Counted from the stretch's first letter, positions 40,871 through 50,649 are shown. The stretch is 64,000 nt of DNA from Ruminococcus sp. (GCA_014799785.1 JAAVHI010000019.1:42789-106788), one strand, 5' to 3'. Made by a program: numbers and translations. The notes: generated from the letters alone by a model not told the origin.

Positions 40871-40939
40871 TCTTGTGTTAAAAGAACCGGAGGAGGGGAA
40901 GCCTTCCTTCGGTTTTTTTCGTAGAAAGGGATTTGCGGT

Positions 40940-42241
40940 ATGGCAGTTGAAATAAGATCAGTGGTGAAGGGCTCGCCTGTAAGCGGTCTGGACGTCCGCG
41001 CGGGAGATGTTTTGATATCGGTGAACGGTCACGATATTTCCGACGTGCTGGACTATATGTACTATTCTGCGGAGATCGAAGTTGAACTTCTGATCGAACG
41101 CTGCGGCAGCCGTCACACGGTTTCAGTTACCAAAAGCGAATACGACGATCTGGGACTGGAGTTCGATACCTTTCTTATGGACAAGAAACAAAGCTGCTGC
41201 AACAAATGCATTTTCTGCTTTATTGACCAGATGCCTCCCAATATGCGCGAGACCCTTTATTTCAAGGACGACGACGCGCGGCTTTCCTTTTTGCAGGGGA
41301 ACTATGTTACGCTCACAAACCTCAGTCAAAAGGATATTGACAGAATTATCCAAATGAAGTTGAGTATCAACATTTCTGTGCATACCACGAATCCCGAGCT
41401 TCGGTGCAAAATGATGAACAACCGTTTTGCGGGGGAAAAACTCGACTATCTGCGGCAGTTTGCCGATGCGGGAATTTCCATGAACTGTCAGATAGTTTTG
41501 TGTCCAGATATAAATGACGGGGCAGAGCTTGAACGTACGCTCACCGATCTGGGAAATCTTATGCCGAATATCCAGAGCGTGGCTGTGGTTCCCGTTGGAC
41601 TTACCAAATTCCGTGAGGGACTGTATCCGCTGAAGCTTTTTGATAAGGAGGGCGCGGCTAAAACTCTTGACCTTATTGAAAAATTTCAGCGGGAGTTTTT
41701 GGAGAAATACGACACAAGATTGGTTTTTCCCGCGGACGAATTTTACATTACCGCGGAACGTCCGCTGCCGCCGGGAGAAGCTTACGAGGAGTATTCGCAG
41801 TACGAAAACGGTGTGGGTATGCTTCGTTCGCTTATGGACGAGTTTGAACGCGCCTGCGATATGGCGGAGGAGGACGACATAAAACCGTGCAGTACCTCGG
41901 TCGTAACAGGAGAGCTTGCCTATAAATACATTTGCGGACTTGTTGAAAATGCCGCAAAAAAGTGGCATACTATAAATTGCAGGGTCTATAAGATCAGAAA
42001 CGATTTTTTCGGAGAGACCATTACCGTTACGGGACTTATTACGGGTCAGGATCTGATCGCTCAGCTCAAAGGCAAGCCGCTGGGTGACACGCTTTTGCTG
42101 TCGGCAAACATGATCCGCAGGGACGATATGGTTTTTCTTGATGACATAACGGTCGCCGACGTTGAGAGAGAACTCGGCGTATCGGTGAGAATTGTTGAAA
42201 ACGACGGCTTTGAGCTTTTCGATGCTATAAGCGGAAATTAA
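40940..42241 (+). CDS. DUF512 family protein (PDZ + radical-SAM-like)
   Basis: PDZ-like GSPVSGLDVRAGDVLISVNGHDI; CCNKCIFCFIDQMPPNMRETLYFKDDDARLSFLQGNYVTLTN; adjacent to der. Confidence 0.9.
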   Translation: MAVEIRSVVKGSPVSGLDVRAGDVLISVNGHDISDVLDYMYYSAEIEVELLIERCGSRHTVSVTKSEYDDLGLEFDTFLMDKKQSCCNKCIFCFIDQMPPNMRETLYFKDDDARLSFLQGNYVTLTNLSQKDIDRIIQMKLSINISVHTTNPELRCKMMNNRFAGEKLDYLRQFADAGISMNCQIVLCPDINDGAELERTLTDLGNLMPNIQSVAVVPVGLTKFREGLYPLKLFDKEGAAKTLDLIEKFQREFLEKYDTRLVFPADEFYITAERPLPPGEAYEEYSQYENGVGMLRSLMDEFERACDMAEEDDIKPCSTSVVTGELAYKYICGLVENAAKKWHTINCRVYKIRNDFFGETITVTGLITGQDLIAQLKGKPLGDTLLLSANMIRRDDMVFLDDITVADVERELGVSVRIVENDGFELFDAISGN

Positions 42242-42259
42242 CGGAACGGAGATGATATT

Positions 42260-43591
42260 ATGGCTTTACCGATAGTTGCGGTGGTAGGCAGACCTAACGT
42301 GGGAAAATCCACGCTTTTTAACAAGCTTGTGGGCAAGCGTCTGTCTATTGTCGAGGATACTCCCGGCGTTACGCGGGACAGAATTTATTCGGAATGCGAG
42401 TGGCGCAGCAGGAAATTTATGGTCGTTGATACGGGAGGTATTGAGCCCTCCAGCGACGATGTTATCCTCTCACAAATGAGGCGTCAGGCGGAGCTGGCTA
42501 TCCAAAAGGCGGACGTTATCGTTTTCCTTACCGACCTTCGCACAGGCGTGACCGCCGATGATTACGAGGTTGCGAGAATGCTCAGAAAAAGCGGGAAGCC
42601 GATCGTCCTATGCGTTAACAAGTGCGATTCCATAGGAGAGCCTCCCGCGGAATTTTACGAGTTCTACAGTCTGGGACTGGGAGATCCTGTGGCTATTTCC
42701 GCGGCTCACGGTCACGGTTCGGGGGATATGCTGGACGAGGTGTTCAAGTACTTTCCCGAAAACGACGAAGAAGAATATGACGAGGAGTACGTTAAGGTTG
42801 CTGTTATCGGCAAACCCAACGTTGGAAAATCCTCCCTTATAAACCGTATCGCAGGCGAGGAACGGGTTATAGTTTCAGACATTGCGGGAACTACCCGTGA
42901 TGCTACAGACACCGTTATCGAAAACGAACACGGCAAGTATGTGTTTATAGATACTGCGGGAATACGCCGCAAATCCAAGGTATTGGAAAAGATCGAGCAC
43001 TACAGCGTTCTCAGGGCGTACATGGCTGTAGACCGTTCGGACGTGTGCGTTATCATTATCGACGCTACGGTTGGATTTACCGAGCAAGACTCCAAGGTCG
43101 CGGGATATGCCCACGAGCAGGGAAAAGCCTGCATTGTTGCTATAAACAAGTGGGACGCGGTGGAGAAGACTACAGGCACAATGGACGAATTTACCAACAA
43201 GCTTAAAGAGGATTTCAGCTTCATGTCGTATGTGCCGTTCATATTTATATCGGCAAAAACGGGGCAGCGTGTCGAAAAGCTTTTCGATATGATAAACGAT
43301 GTGAACCAACAGAACAGTATGCGCGTATCCACGGGAATGCTGAATGATGTTTTGTCCTATGCTACTACCCGTGTTCAGCCGCCCTCCGATAAGGGCAGAC
43401 GGCTTAAAATTTACTACATGACCCAGCCCTCCACAAAGCCGCCGACGTTTGTAGTTTTCGTAAACAGAGCCGATCTTTTCCATTTTTCCTATCAGCGTTA
43501 TCTGGAAAATCAGATTCGGCAGACTTTCGGTCTGACAGGTACGCCTGTAAGATTTATTACCCGCGAGCGCGGAAGAGAAGATGTTAAATAG
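42260..43591 (+). CDS. der: Ribosome-associated GTPase Der (EngA)
   Basis: Two G domains: GRPNVGKSTLFN and GKPNVGKSSLIN. Confidence 0.98.
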   Translation: MALPIVAVVGRPNVGKSTLFNKLVGKRLSIVEDTPGVTRDRIYSECEWRSRKFMVVDTGGIEPSSDDVILSQMRRQAELAIQKADVIVFLTDLRTGVTADDYEVARMLRKSGKPIVLCVNKCDSIGEPPAEFYEFYSLGLGDPVAISAAHGHGSGDMLDEVFKYFPENDEEEYDEEYVKVAVIGKPNVGKSSLINRIAGEERVIVSDIAGTTRDATDTVIENEHGKYVFIDTAGIRRKSKVLEKIEHYSVLRAYMAVDRSDVCVIIIDATVGFTEQDSKVAGYAHEQGKACIVAINKWDAVEKTTGTMDEFTNKLKEDFSFMSYVPFIFISAKTGQRVEKLFDMINDVNQQNSMRVSTGMLNDVLSYATTRVQPPSDKGRRLKIYYMTQPSTKPPTFVVFVNRADLFHFSYQRYLENQIRQTFGLTGTPVRFITRERGREDVK

Positions 43592-43603
43592 GAGTGATCC
43601 GTT

Positions 43604-44281
43604 ATGATTAATATTATTGCGGCAGGCGTTATTTCGGTTATAATTTCATATCTTCTGGGAAGCTGCAATTCCTCAATAATCGTGGTCAGACTTCTCAAGC
43701 ATGAGGATATCCGCGAAAAGGGCAGCAAGAATGCGGGACTTACCAACACTCTGCGCTGCTACGGAAAATTTCCCGCGCTTCTTACGCTGATAGGCGATCT
43801 GGGCAAGGGTATTGTTGCTGTTCTGATCAGCATACTTATATTCAGTCTTATGGTCGGCAGCGGTAATTTTGATCGCCAGACAGTCGGCTACATATCGGGC
43901 ATAGCTGCGATAGTAGGTCATATTTTCCCGATTTATTACGGCTTCCGCGGCGGCAAAGGCATTCTGGTTTCCAGCTCTATCCTGATAGTTATAGACCCGC
44001 TTACCTTTGCGATCATAATTCCTTTTTTTGCGGTCGTACTGCTTATTTCAAAGTATGTGTCGGTAGCGTCTATTTCCGCGGCATTATTTTATCCTGTGCT
44101 GACGTTCCTGCTGCACTATTTTGTTGAAAACGAGCCGTTAAGCACTTGTATTGTACACACGGCTCTTGTGGCTGTGACAAGCGTACTTCTTATCTATATG
44201 CACAGAGCGAATATACAGCGTCTTAAAAACGGTACGGAAAACAAGTTTTTCGGCAAGAAAAAAACAGGAGGGAGAGAATAA
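43604..44281 (+). CDS. plsY: Acyl-phosphate glycerol-3-phosphate acyltransferase PlsY
   Basis: SYLLGSCNSSIIV, GSKNAGLTNTLRCYGK, GHIFPIYYGFRGGKGI. Confidence 0.95.
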   Translation: MINIIAAGVISVIISYLLGSCNSSIIVVRLLKHEDIREKGSKNAGLTNTLRCYGKFPALLTLIGDLGKGIVAVLISILIFSLMVGSGNFDRQTVGYISGIAAIVGHIFPIYYGFRGGKGILVSSSILIVIDPLTFAIIIPFFAVVLLISKYVSVASISAALFYPVLTFLLHYFVENEPLSTCIVHTALVAVTSVLLIYMHRANIQRLKNGTENKFFGKKKTGGRE

Positions 44282-44283
44282 AA

Positions 44284-45291
44284 ATGGCTGATTTTACAAT
44301 TCTCGGAATGGGCGGCTTCGGTCTGAGCCTTGCGGTAATGCTTAACAATTTCGGACACAATGTTACGGTATGGTCTGCGTTTGAGCAGGAGGTTGAGGAT
44401 ATCCTCCGCGACGGGGAAAACAAGCAGAAGCTTCCCGGTGTTAAGATAAGCGACGAGATAAAGCTTACAACCGATATAAGCCTTGTTAAGGACGCGGATA
44501 TCGTAATCTTCGGCATACCAACAAGAAAGCTTAGAGAGGTTGCAAAAAAAGCAGCTCCGCATCTGTCTGCCAAAACCGTTGTTGTAAACACGGGAAAGGG
44601 TCTTGAGGACGACACGCTTAAAAGAATGAGCGAAGTCCTTGAAGAGGAACTTCCCGCAGGTCAGCCGATCGTGGTGCTCAGCGGTCCGTCCCATGCGGAG
44701 GAGGTTGCTCTCGGTATGCCGACAACCGTTGTTGCCGCTTCAAAGGACAGCAAGCATTCCGACTATGTTCAGAGCGTTATGTCTAACAATACGTTCAGAA
44801 TTTACATCAATAACGATCTTGTGGGCTGCGAGCTGGGCGGTTCTCTCAAAAATGTAATAGCTCTCTGCGCTGGAATTTGCGACGGAATGGGCTTCGGAGA
44901 CAATACCAAAGCCGCGCTTATGACCCGCGGAATTACCGAGATTGCCCGTCTCGGAGTTGCCCTCGGAGGAAAAGCCGAGACCTTTGCGGGACTTACCGGC
45001 ATAGGCGACCTTATTGTTACTTGTACAAGTATGCACAGCCGTAACCGCCGTGCGGGAATTCTTATCGGACAGGGCACAGACCCGGAACAGGCGGTAATTC
45101 AGGTCGGAACGGTAGAGGGTTATATATGTACCCGCGCCGCCTATAATCTTTCCAAAAAGGTTGGGATAGATATGCCTATTACCGATCAGTGCTATAAAGT
45201 GCTTTTTGAGGGACTGAGCGCGAAAGCTGCGGTAAACAATCTTATGGGCAGACCCAAACGCCACGAGGCTGAAACAGTCTGGGTGGATTGA
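44284..45291 (+). CDS. gpsA: NAD(P)H-dependent glycerol-3-phosphate dehydrogenase
   Basis: GMGGFGLSLAVMLNNFGHNVTVW; LSGPSHAEEVALGMPTTVV; SLKNVIALCAGICDGMGFGDNTKAALMTRG. Confidence 0.96.
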   Translation: MADFTILGMGGFGLSLAVMLNNFGHNVTVWSAFEQEVEDILRDGENKQKLPGVKISDEIKLTTDISLVKDADIVIFGIPTRKLREVAKKAAPHLSAKTVVVNTGKGLEDDTLKRMSEVLEEELPAGQPIVVLSGPSHAEEVALGMPTTVVAASKDSKHSDYVQSVMSNNTFRIYINNDLVGCELGGSLKNVIALCAGICDGMGFGDNTKAALMTRGITEIARLGVALGGKAETFAGLTGIGDLIVTCTSMHSRNRRAGILIGQGTDPEQAVIQVGTVEGYICTRAAYNLSKKVGIDMPITDQCYKVLFEGLSAKAAVNNLMGRPKRHEAETVWVD

Positions 45292-45357
45292 CCGAATCGA
45301 AAACAGAGCAGGCTTTTAGACGAGTAGCAATATAGAAGTCTAAGGAGATAAGGTACA

Positions 45358-45582
45358 ATGAAAATAAAAAAGAAAGCGGCAATTGCAGCGGCGGCATTTT
45401 TGACGCTGACGAATTTCAGCGCTTGCAATAATTTTAATCAAGATGTATATGGTCCTCCTATAACGGAATGGGAGCAAGAGGAAACTGATACAGAAATTGT
45501 AAGTAATTACGATACGATCCAAAGTGAGGAAAAAAACAGTTCCGACAATTCCGAAGAAACCGAGAGAGATGAGCAGCAATGA
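45358..45582 (+). CDS. Small lipoprotein-like precursor with YGPP motif
   Basis: MKIKKKAAIAAAAFLTLTNFSACNNFNQDVYGPPITEWEQEETDTEIVSN...; SD AAGGAG. Confidence 0.8.
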   Translation: MKIKKKAAIAAAAFLTLTNFSACNNFNQDVYGPPITEWEQEETDTEIVSNYDTIQSEEKNSSDNSEETERDEQQ

Positions 45583-45890
45583 AAATGAAAAAGAAAGCGA
45601 TTATTGTGGCGATGGCATTTGCGGCGGCAATGAATTTAAGCGCTTGCGCATACGGTCCTCCCAATGAGGATTTTGAGCAGAATCTGCCAACCGAGGAAAC
45701 TTCTTTCGCTCCTGAAGAAAATCAAAATGTAGGCGTATACGGTCCTCCCGAATTTGAGGAATGGGAGCAAGAGGAAACCGATACGGAAATCGTAAGCAAT
45801 GACGATACGACACAGACAGAGGATGAAACTTCTTACGACCCTGCCGACAATATAAATGAGGACGTATACGGTCCGCCGATAGATGAATAA
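45579..45890 (+). CDS. Small lipoprotein-like precursor with three YGPP motifs
   Basis: MKMKKKAIIVAMAFAAAMNLSACAYGPPNEDF...GVYGPPEFEEWEQEETDTEIVSN...EDVYGPPIDE; ATGA overlap with upstream ORF. Confidence 0.82.
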   Translation: MKMKKKAIIVAMAFAAAMNLSACAYGPPNEDFEQNLPTEETSFAPEENQNVGVYGPPEFEEWEQEETDTEIVSNDDTTQTEDETSYDPADNINEDVYGPPIDE

Positions 45891-45904
45891 GGGGGACTTG
45901 AAAA

Positions 45905-46975
45905 ATGAATGACGCAATAAAAACCGAACACATGAAACAGCTTGCCGACTATCGTCGCACTCTGTGGCAGGAACCGAGGCTGAAATTTTTGTTTTTAGAG
46001 CTTACTCTGCGGTGCAATGAGCGGTGCATACACTGCGGCAGCCGCTGCGGGAATTTCCCCAACGAGGAACTGACCTTGGAGCAGTACAAAAATTTCCTCA
46101 ATAAAATAAAGCACGATTTCGGCACGGGGGATATACAGCTTTGCATAACAGGCGGTGAACCCTTGCTGCGTAAGGATTTTTTCGATATAATGGGTTATGC
46201 CCATTCGCTGGGCTTCCATTGGGGAATGACCTCCAACGGCACGCTTATCGACGACAAAATTGCCGCAAAACTTGAAGAGTGCGGAATGGGTACGGTTTCA
46301 ATAAGTCTTGACGGAATGAAAAATTCCCACGACGAGTTCAGGCAGACACCGGGCGGCTGGGAGGCGGCAATGCGGGGGATAAATGCACTTATTGACAGAA
46401 ATGCGTTCAAGCACGTACAGGTCACGACTGTTGTACATAAGGGCAATATTGATGAGCTAGACGAGCTTTATGATTACCTTTGCGGCGTGGATATTGATTC
46501 ATGGCGGCTTGTTACTATCGAACCCATAGGCAGGGCTTTGGACGCGGGTCTGACCCTTGCTCCCGAGGATTACAAAATGGTGCTTGATTTTATCCGAAGC
46601 AAAAGGAACGATGGTATGCCTGTGCTTTACGGCTGCACTCACTATCTTGGACTTGATTACGAGCGGGAGGTGCGGGACTGGTATTTCCTCTGCAATGCGG
46701 GCATTTACACAGCAGGCATACGCACAAACGGAAATATCGGCGCGTGTCTTGACATAGAAATGCGTCCCGAGCTTCTGGAGGGAAATATTCTTACGGACGA
46801 CTTTACGCAAATCTGGAAAAACGGTTTCAAAACGTACCGTTCGGACAATTACAAAAAAAGCGAAAAATGCTCCTCCTGCGGCGAACGCGAATTCTGCTGC
46901 GGCGGTTCTTTCCACAGTTGGGACTTTGACAAAAACGAACAGCGGGTCTGCTTTAAAGGGATATTATTTGAATAA
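45905..46975 (+). CDS. Radical SAM/SPASM protein (candidate rSAM/lipoprotein-type maturase)
   Basis: LKFLFLELTLRCNERCIHCGSRCGN (CX3CX2C), TGGEPLLRKDF, C-terminal C...CSSCGEREFCCGGS SPASM-like cysteines. Confidence 0.92.
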   Translation: MNDAIKTEHMKQLADYRRTLWQEPRLKFLFLELTLRCNERCIHCGSRCGNFPNEELTLEQYKNFLNKIKHDFGTGDIQLCITGGEPLLRKDFFDIMGYAHSLGFHWGMTSNGTLIDDKIAAKLEECGMGTVSISLDGMKNSHDEFRQTPGGWEAAMRGINALIDRNAFKHVQVTTVVHKGNIDELDELYDYLCGVDIDSWRLVTIEPIGRALDAGLTLAPEDYKMVLDFIRSKRNDGMPVLYGCTHYLGLDYEREVRDWYFLCNAGIYTAGIRTNGNIGACLDIEMRPELLEGNILTDDFTQIWKNGFKTYRSDNYKKSEKCSSCGEREFCCGGSFHSWDFDKNEQRVCFKGILFE

Positions 46976-47059
46976 TTTCAGGGACTGTCATATGACGGGT
47001 AACGGTACAAAAGTATTAATAAATCACTTTAACAGCAAAAGTACTCTATAAAAATATTA

Positions 47060-47090
47060 AAGCAGCCGAAGGCATTCTTTGGCTGCTTTT
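47060..47090. terminator. Terminator between convergent units
   Basis: AGCAGCCGAAG gcatt CTTTGGCTGCT then TTT. Confidence 0.75.
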
Positions 47091-47125
47091 GTTATATATA
47101 GATATCTTTTGCAAAGGCTTGTCAA

Positions 47126-47485
47126 TTATCTGTATATTGCTTCAAACATATTGTAGACCAGTATGGCGGCAAGAATTATATTGAATATCAGCGACATAAT
47201 GACGTAAGCCGTCCTTGTGGATTTTTTCGGGAACTTATAGGACATTACTCCCACTAAGCAGCTTGAGATCACGACGGCAATAATGTTTATTGCGGCGTAA
47301 ACCGTAAACTTGTCCATAGGAAGAATGTGGGCAAGTTTCCCCGAAGCGGCGTAGGCAAGGATATTTGCAAGGGGAAGAATAAGCAGAGGAACGGTCGCAA
47401 GCGCATAGTTTTTCTTTTTTGCGCGGACGTACATAAGCGAAACGGCGGCTATCAGCAGAAATATTGCCGTACATTCAATAAGCAT
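47126..47485 (-). CDS. Small integral membrane protein of unknown function
   Basis: 4 hydrophobic segments; abuts the downstream end of the 47507-48295 gene. Confidence 0.6.
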   Translation of the reverse strand: MLIECTAIFLLIAAVSLMYVRAKKKNYALATVPLLILPLANILAYAASGKLAHILPMDKFTVYAAINIIAVVISSCLVGVMSYKFPKKSTRTAYVIMSLIFNIILAAILVYNMFEAIYR

Positions 47486-47506
47486 GGTCGGGACGCTCCT
47501 TTCGTG

Positions 47507-48295
47507 TTATTCGGAAACATGGGTCAGTATGTAGTCGGAAAGCTTTTCGTAGTACTCTTCTTTCAGGCGTATACCGTTAAGCTCCGCGGCAGAGGAGGGG
47601 AGCTTTCCGTCGTTGCCCTTGAAATCGGTGTTAACGTCCAGATAGCTTACGCGCATTTTGTCGGCAAATTTCAGCAGAAGTGAATTATATGTGTCTATAT
47701 CAGCGTTTGAAGCTACCATTCCCTCGGTTTCTGCCGGTACGGGAAGAAGCGAGATGAGATATACCTTTTTTCCCGCGCCCTGCTTTCCTACAGATTCAAT
47801 AAACGCTTCAAGACTGCTGAAAAGATCATTGCTGTCAATATCTGCCAGATCGTAAAGCCCCACCATTATGTACACATTAGATGCGTTTTTTTTCTGTACA
47901 GTTTCGGCGATGCTGTTTTGTTCATCGTTTTCGGACAGGATAAGGGTACTGAAATTGTTCAGCCGAATCGAGTCGGACAGAAGCATATTCTCCGGATCGG
48001 TGTATCCGTAATCGGAAAGACCCGCCAAAGCAGCGCTGCCGATAAAAACTGTGTCACTGTAATAGGCGGCGCTTTTCTTATCGCTTTTCGGTACGGGATT
48101 TACAAGCATACTGTCCCGTCCCGACGAATCTATATAAACGACCGCCTTAGAATGCTCGTCAAGCATTTCCTCGGTAATTTCAAAGTCCTCTTTCATATAC
48201 ATTGTAAAGCAAACCGCAAAGCTTGCAAAAATAAACAATATAATAAACGAAATTCTGAATTTCGCTTTTTTCTTTTCACGCTGAGTAACTTTCAT
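47507..48295 (-). CDS. SGNH/GDSL-hydrolase-like protein with N-terminal TM anchor
   Basis: TM anchor, DTVFIGSAALAGLSDYG, ...NVYIMVGLYDLADIDSNDLFSSLEAFIESVGK...YLISLLPVPAE layout. Confidence 0.65.
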   Translation of the reverse strand: MKVTQREKKKAKFRISFIILFIFASFAVCFTMYMKEDFEITEEMLDEHSKAVVYIDSSGRDSMLVNPVPKSDKKSAAYYSDTVFIGSAALAGLSDYGYTDPENMLLSDSIRLNNFSTLILSENDEQNSIAETVQKKNASNVYIMVGLYDLADIDSNDLFSSLEAFIESVGKQGAGKKVYLISLLPVPAETEGMVASNADIDTYNSLLLKFADKMRVSYLDVNTDFKGNDGKLPSSAAELNGIRLKEEYYEKLSDYILTHVSE

Positions 48296-48417
48296 CTGCG
48301 GAGATCATCCTTTCATGAGTTATTAATATTATACAATATTACTTTCAAAAATGCAACCTATGAAGCGATTTTTTCTGCTATTTTTAATTTTAATGCCATA
48401 TTGTTCCTCTAAATTAC

Positions 48418-48446
48418 TTGAAAACAGGTTGGGATTGTGATATAAT
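48418..48446 (+). promoter_or_regulatory. SigA-type promoter for trkH-like gene
   Basis: TTGAAA - 17 bp - TATAAT. Confidence 0.75.
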
Positions 48447-48506
48447 GGTTTCATATGAATTTTTCGGAAGCGGTGCGCTTTTGATGAAACCGAGGTTTTT
48501 CTTGAT

Positions 48507-49874
48507 ATGCCTGTTTTAAAGTCCAAAAATAAATCGGTCAACCCCGCCGCAACGATAGTGCTGAGCTTTGCGGCGATCATTGCCGTGGGAACAATTCTGC
48601 TTATAATGCCTTTTTCTTCGGCGGACGGCAGCTTTACCGACCCGCTTACAGCCGTTTTTACTGCTACCACTGCGACCTGTGTTACGGGACTTGTTCTGGT
48701 TGATACGGGTACGTACTGGAGCACTTTCGGTCAGATAGTTATTTTGCTTATGATACAGATAGGCGGACTTGGCTTTGTTACGCTGGTCTCGTTCTTTAAC
48801 TTTCTTGTTCGGAAAAAAATGGAACTGCGGTCAATACAGGTGGCTTCAGAATCGGTAAACACTTCTGGATTTTCCGATGTTAAGCTTCTGGTAAGATATG
48901 TTATCGGGATATCGGTAGTATGCGAGCTTGTGGGAGCTGCATTGCTTGCCACGGTATTTGTACCCGAATACGGCTTGTACGGAGCATATATTTCCATATT
49001 TGTTGCAGTATCGGCGTTTTGCAACGCAGGTATTGAAATACTCGGAGCGGTTGAAACGCCTTATTGCAGCTTGACGGGATTTTCGGATAATCCTGTGGTG
49101 ATGACAGTTGTCCCGCTGCTGATAATAGCGGGAGGACTGGGCTTTCTGGTATGGATGGACATAATAGGCTTTCGCAAGAAAAAGAAGCTTACTCTGCAAT
49201 CAAAGATAGTGCTGATCTTTACGGCAATACTTATCGCCGTGGGAACGCTTCTGACGCTCGTTACCGAATGGGACAATCCCTTGACCCTCGGAAGCATGGG
49301 CTTTGGCGGAAAGCTTGTCAACAGCTTTTTTCACTCGGTCTCTCTTAGGACGGCAGGGTTTAATACGGTTGACGTTTCGTCAATGCACTCGATAACCAAG
49401 CTGGTCTCAATATTTCTTATGTTTATCGGCGCAGCCCCAGGGTCTACGGGAGGCGGTATCAAAATAACAACCTTTGCAATAATTATTATGACGGTCGTGA
49501 GCGTCATCAAGAATAAAGAGGATACCGTTATACTGAACAGAAAAATTGACAAAGAATCGGTCTATAAGTCCCTTGCCATAATAATTCTTGCGGCTCTTGC
49601 CACGAGCGTATCGGGTATAATACTGTTCTATTCCAATCCCGGTGCGGACATTTCGGGTATTGACGCTGCTTTTGAAGCGGTGTCGGCTATTTCCACGTCG
49701 GGCATAAGCGTGGGAGTTTCTGCGGCAAGCGGCTCGCTTTCGCGGATAATCCTTTGCCTGTCTATGTTTATAGGACGTGTGGGACCCGTTTCGTTTGCTA
49801 TCTCGCTGTCTGTTAAGCGCGACCGCAGGAGCAAGAACGAGGTTTACCCCGAAGGAAAGATGATGGTCGGTTAA
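48507..49874 (+). CDS. TrkH/KtrB family potassium uptake protein
   Basis: TATCVTGLVLVDTGTYWSTFGQ; SLRTAGFNTVD; GAAPGSTGGGIK; AISTSGISVGV selectivity-loop repeats. Confidence 0.95.
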   Translation: MPVLKSKNKSVNPAATIVLSFAAIIAVGTILLIMPFSSADGSFTDPLTAVFTATTATCVTGLVLVDTGTYWSTFGQIVILLMIQIGGLGFVTLVSFFNFLVRKKMELRSIQVASESVNTSGFSDVKLLVRYVIGISVVCELVGAALLATVFVPEYGLYGAYISIFVAVSAFCNAGIEILGAVETPYCSLTGFSDNPVVMTVVPLLIIAGGLGFLVWMDIIGFRKKKKLTLQSKIVLIFTAILIAVGTLLTLVTEWDNPLTLGSMGFGGKLVNSFFHSVSLRTAGFNTVDVSSMHSITKLVSIFLMFIGAAPGSTGGGIKITTFAIIIMTVVSVIKNKEDTVILNRKIDKESVYKSLAIIILAALATSVSGIILFYSNPGADISGIDAAFEAVSAISTSGISVGVSAASGSLSRIILCLSMFIGRVGPVSFAISLSVKRDRRSKNEVYPEGKMMVG

Positions 49875-49901
49875 AACAGACGGAATCGGAAAGGAAATGC
49901 T

Positions 49902-50645
49902 ATGTCGGAATATACCTTTGAAAAGCTTCGGAACGAGGTGGAGATATGCGTTTCCGATGAACATAAATTCGGCACGGACGCTTTTCTGCTTGCCGATTTT
50001 GCCGCTCCCCGCCATAAGGACAAGGTTTGCGATCTTGGGACGGGCTGCGGGATAATACCGCTCCTCATGCAGATAAGCTTTGAACCGAAGATAATTTACG
50101 GAGTTGATATACAAAGTCAGGCTGTCGAGCAGTTCGGTATTTCCGTGGAAAGGAACAAGCTGGAAAATATTGTGCCGATATGCGCGGACTTAAAGGAACT
50201 GTGGCAGGACGCGCCCATTGGCGGTCTGGACGTTGTTACCTGCAATCCCCCATATAAGGCGGACGGCGCAGGGCTGCAAACTCTTTCGGAAGCCCAACGT
50301 ATTGCGCGGCATGAGATACTGTGCGACATTTACGATGTGTGCAGAGCGGCTTCAAGGCTGCTGAAATTCGGCGGTAAGCTGTGCTTGTGCAACCGTCCAG
50401 AACGGCTTGCGGACGTTGTTTCCGCCATGAGAAAAAACAATATCGAGCCGAAAAATCTGCGGTTTGTCTGCAAAGACCCGCAGTCTGCGCCGTGGCTTTT
50501 TCTTATTGAGGGAAGAAAGGGCGGTAAGCCGTTTTTGAAAGTCCTGCCGCAGCTCTACATAAACGGTGCGGAGGGCTTCTCCGAGGAGTTGCTGAGTATT
50601 TACGGCGGCGGGAAAACAAACGATTACCTGAAAGAAAAGGATTGA
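49902..50645 (+). CDS. tRNA1(Val) (adenine(37)-N6)-methyltransferase-like
   Basis: VCDLGTGCGIIPLLM; DVVTCNPPYKADGAG (NPPY). Confidence 0.9.
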   Translation: MSEYTFEKLRNEVEICVSDEHKFGTDAFLLADFAAPRHKDKVCDLGTGCGIIPLLMQISFEPKIIYGVDIQSQAVEQFGISVERNKLENIVPICADLKELWQDAPIGGLDVVTCNPPYKADGAGLQTLSEAQRIARHEILCDIYDVCRAASRLLKFGGKLCLCNRPERLADVVSAMRKNNIEPKNLRFVCKDPQSAPWLFLIEGRKGGKPFLKVLPQLYINGAEGFSEELLSIYGGGKTNDYLKEKD

Positions 50646-50649
50646 TTAT

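Noticed and set aside
45905-46975. Radical SAM protein as a heme/PQQ-type cofactor enzyme
   Set aside because: No cofactor biosynthesis genes nearby. The small lipoprotein precursors directly upstream make peptide/lipoprotein modification the better hypothesis, though unproven.
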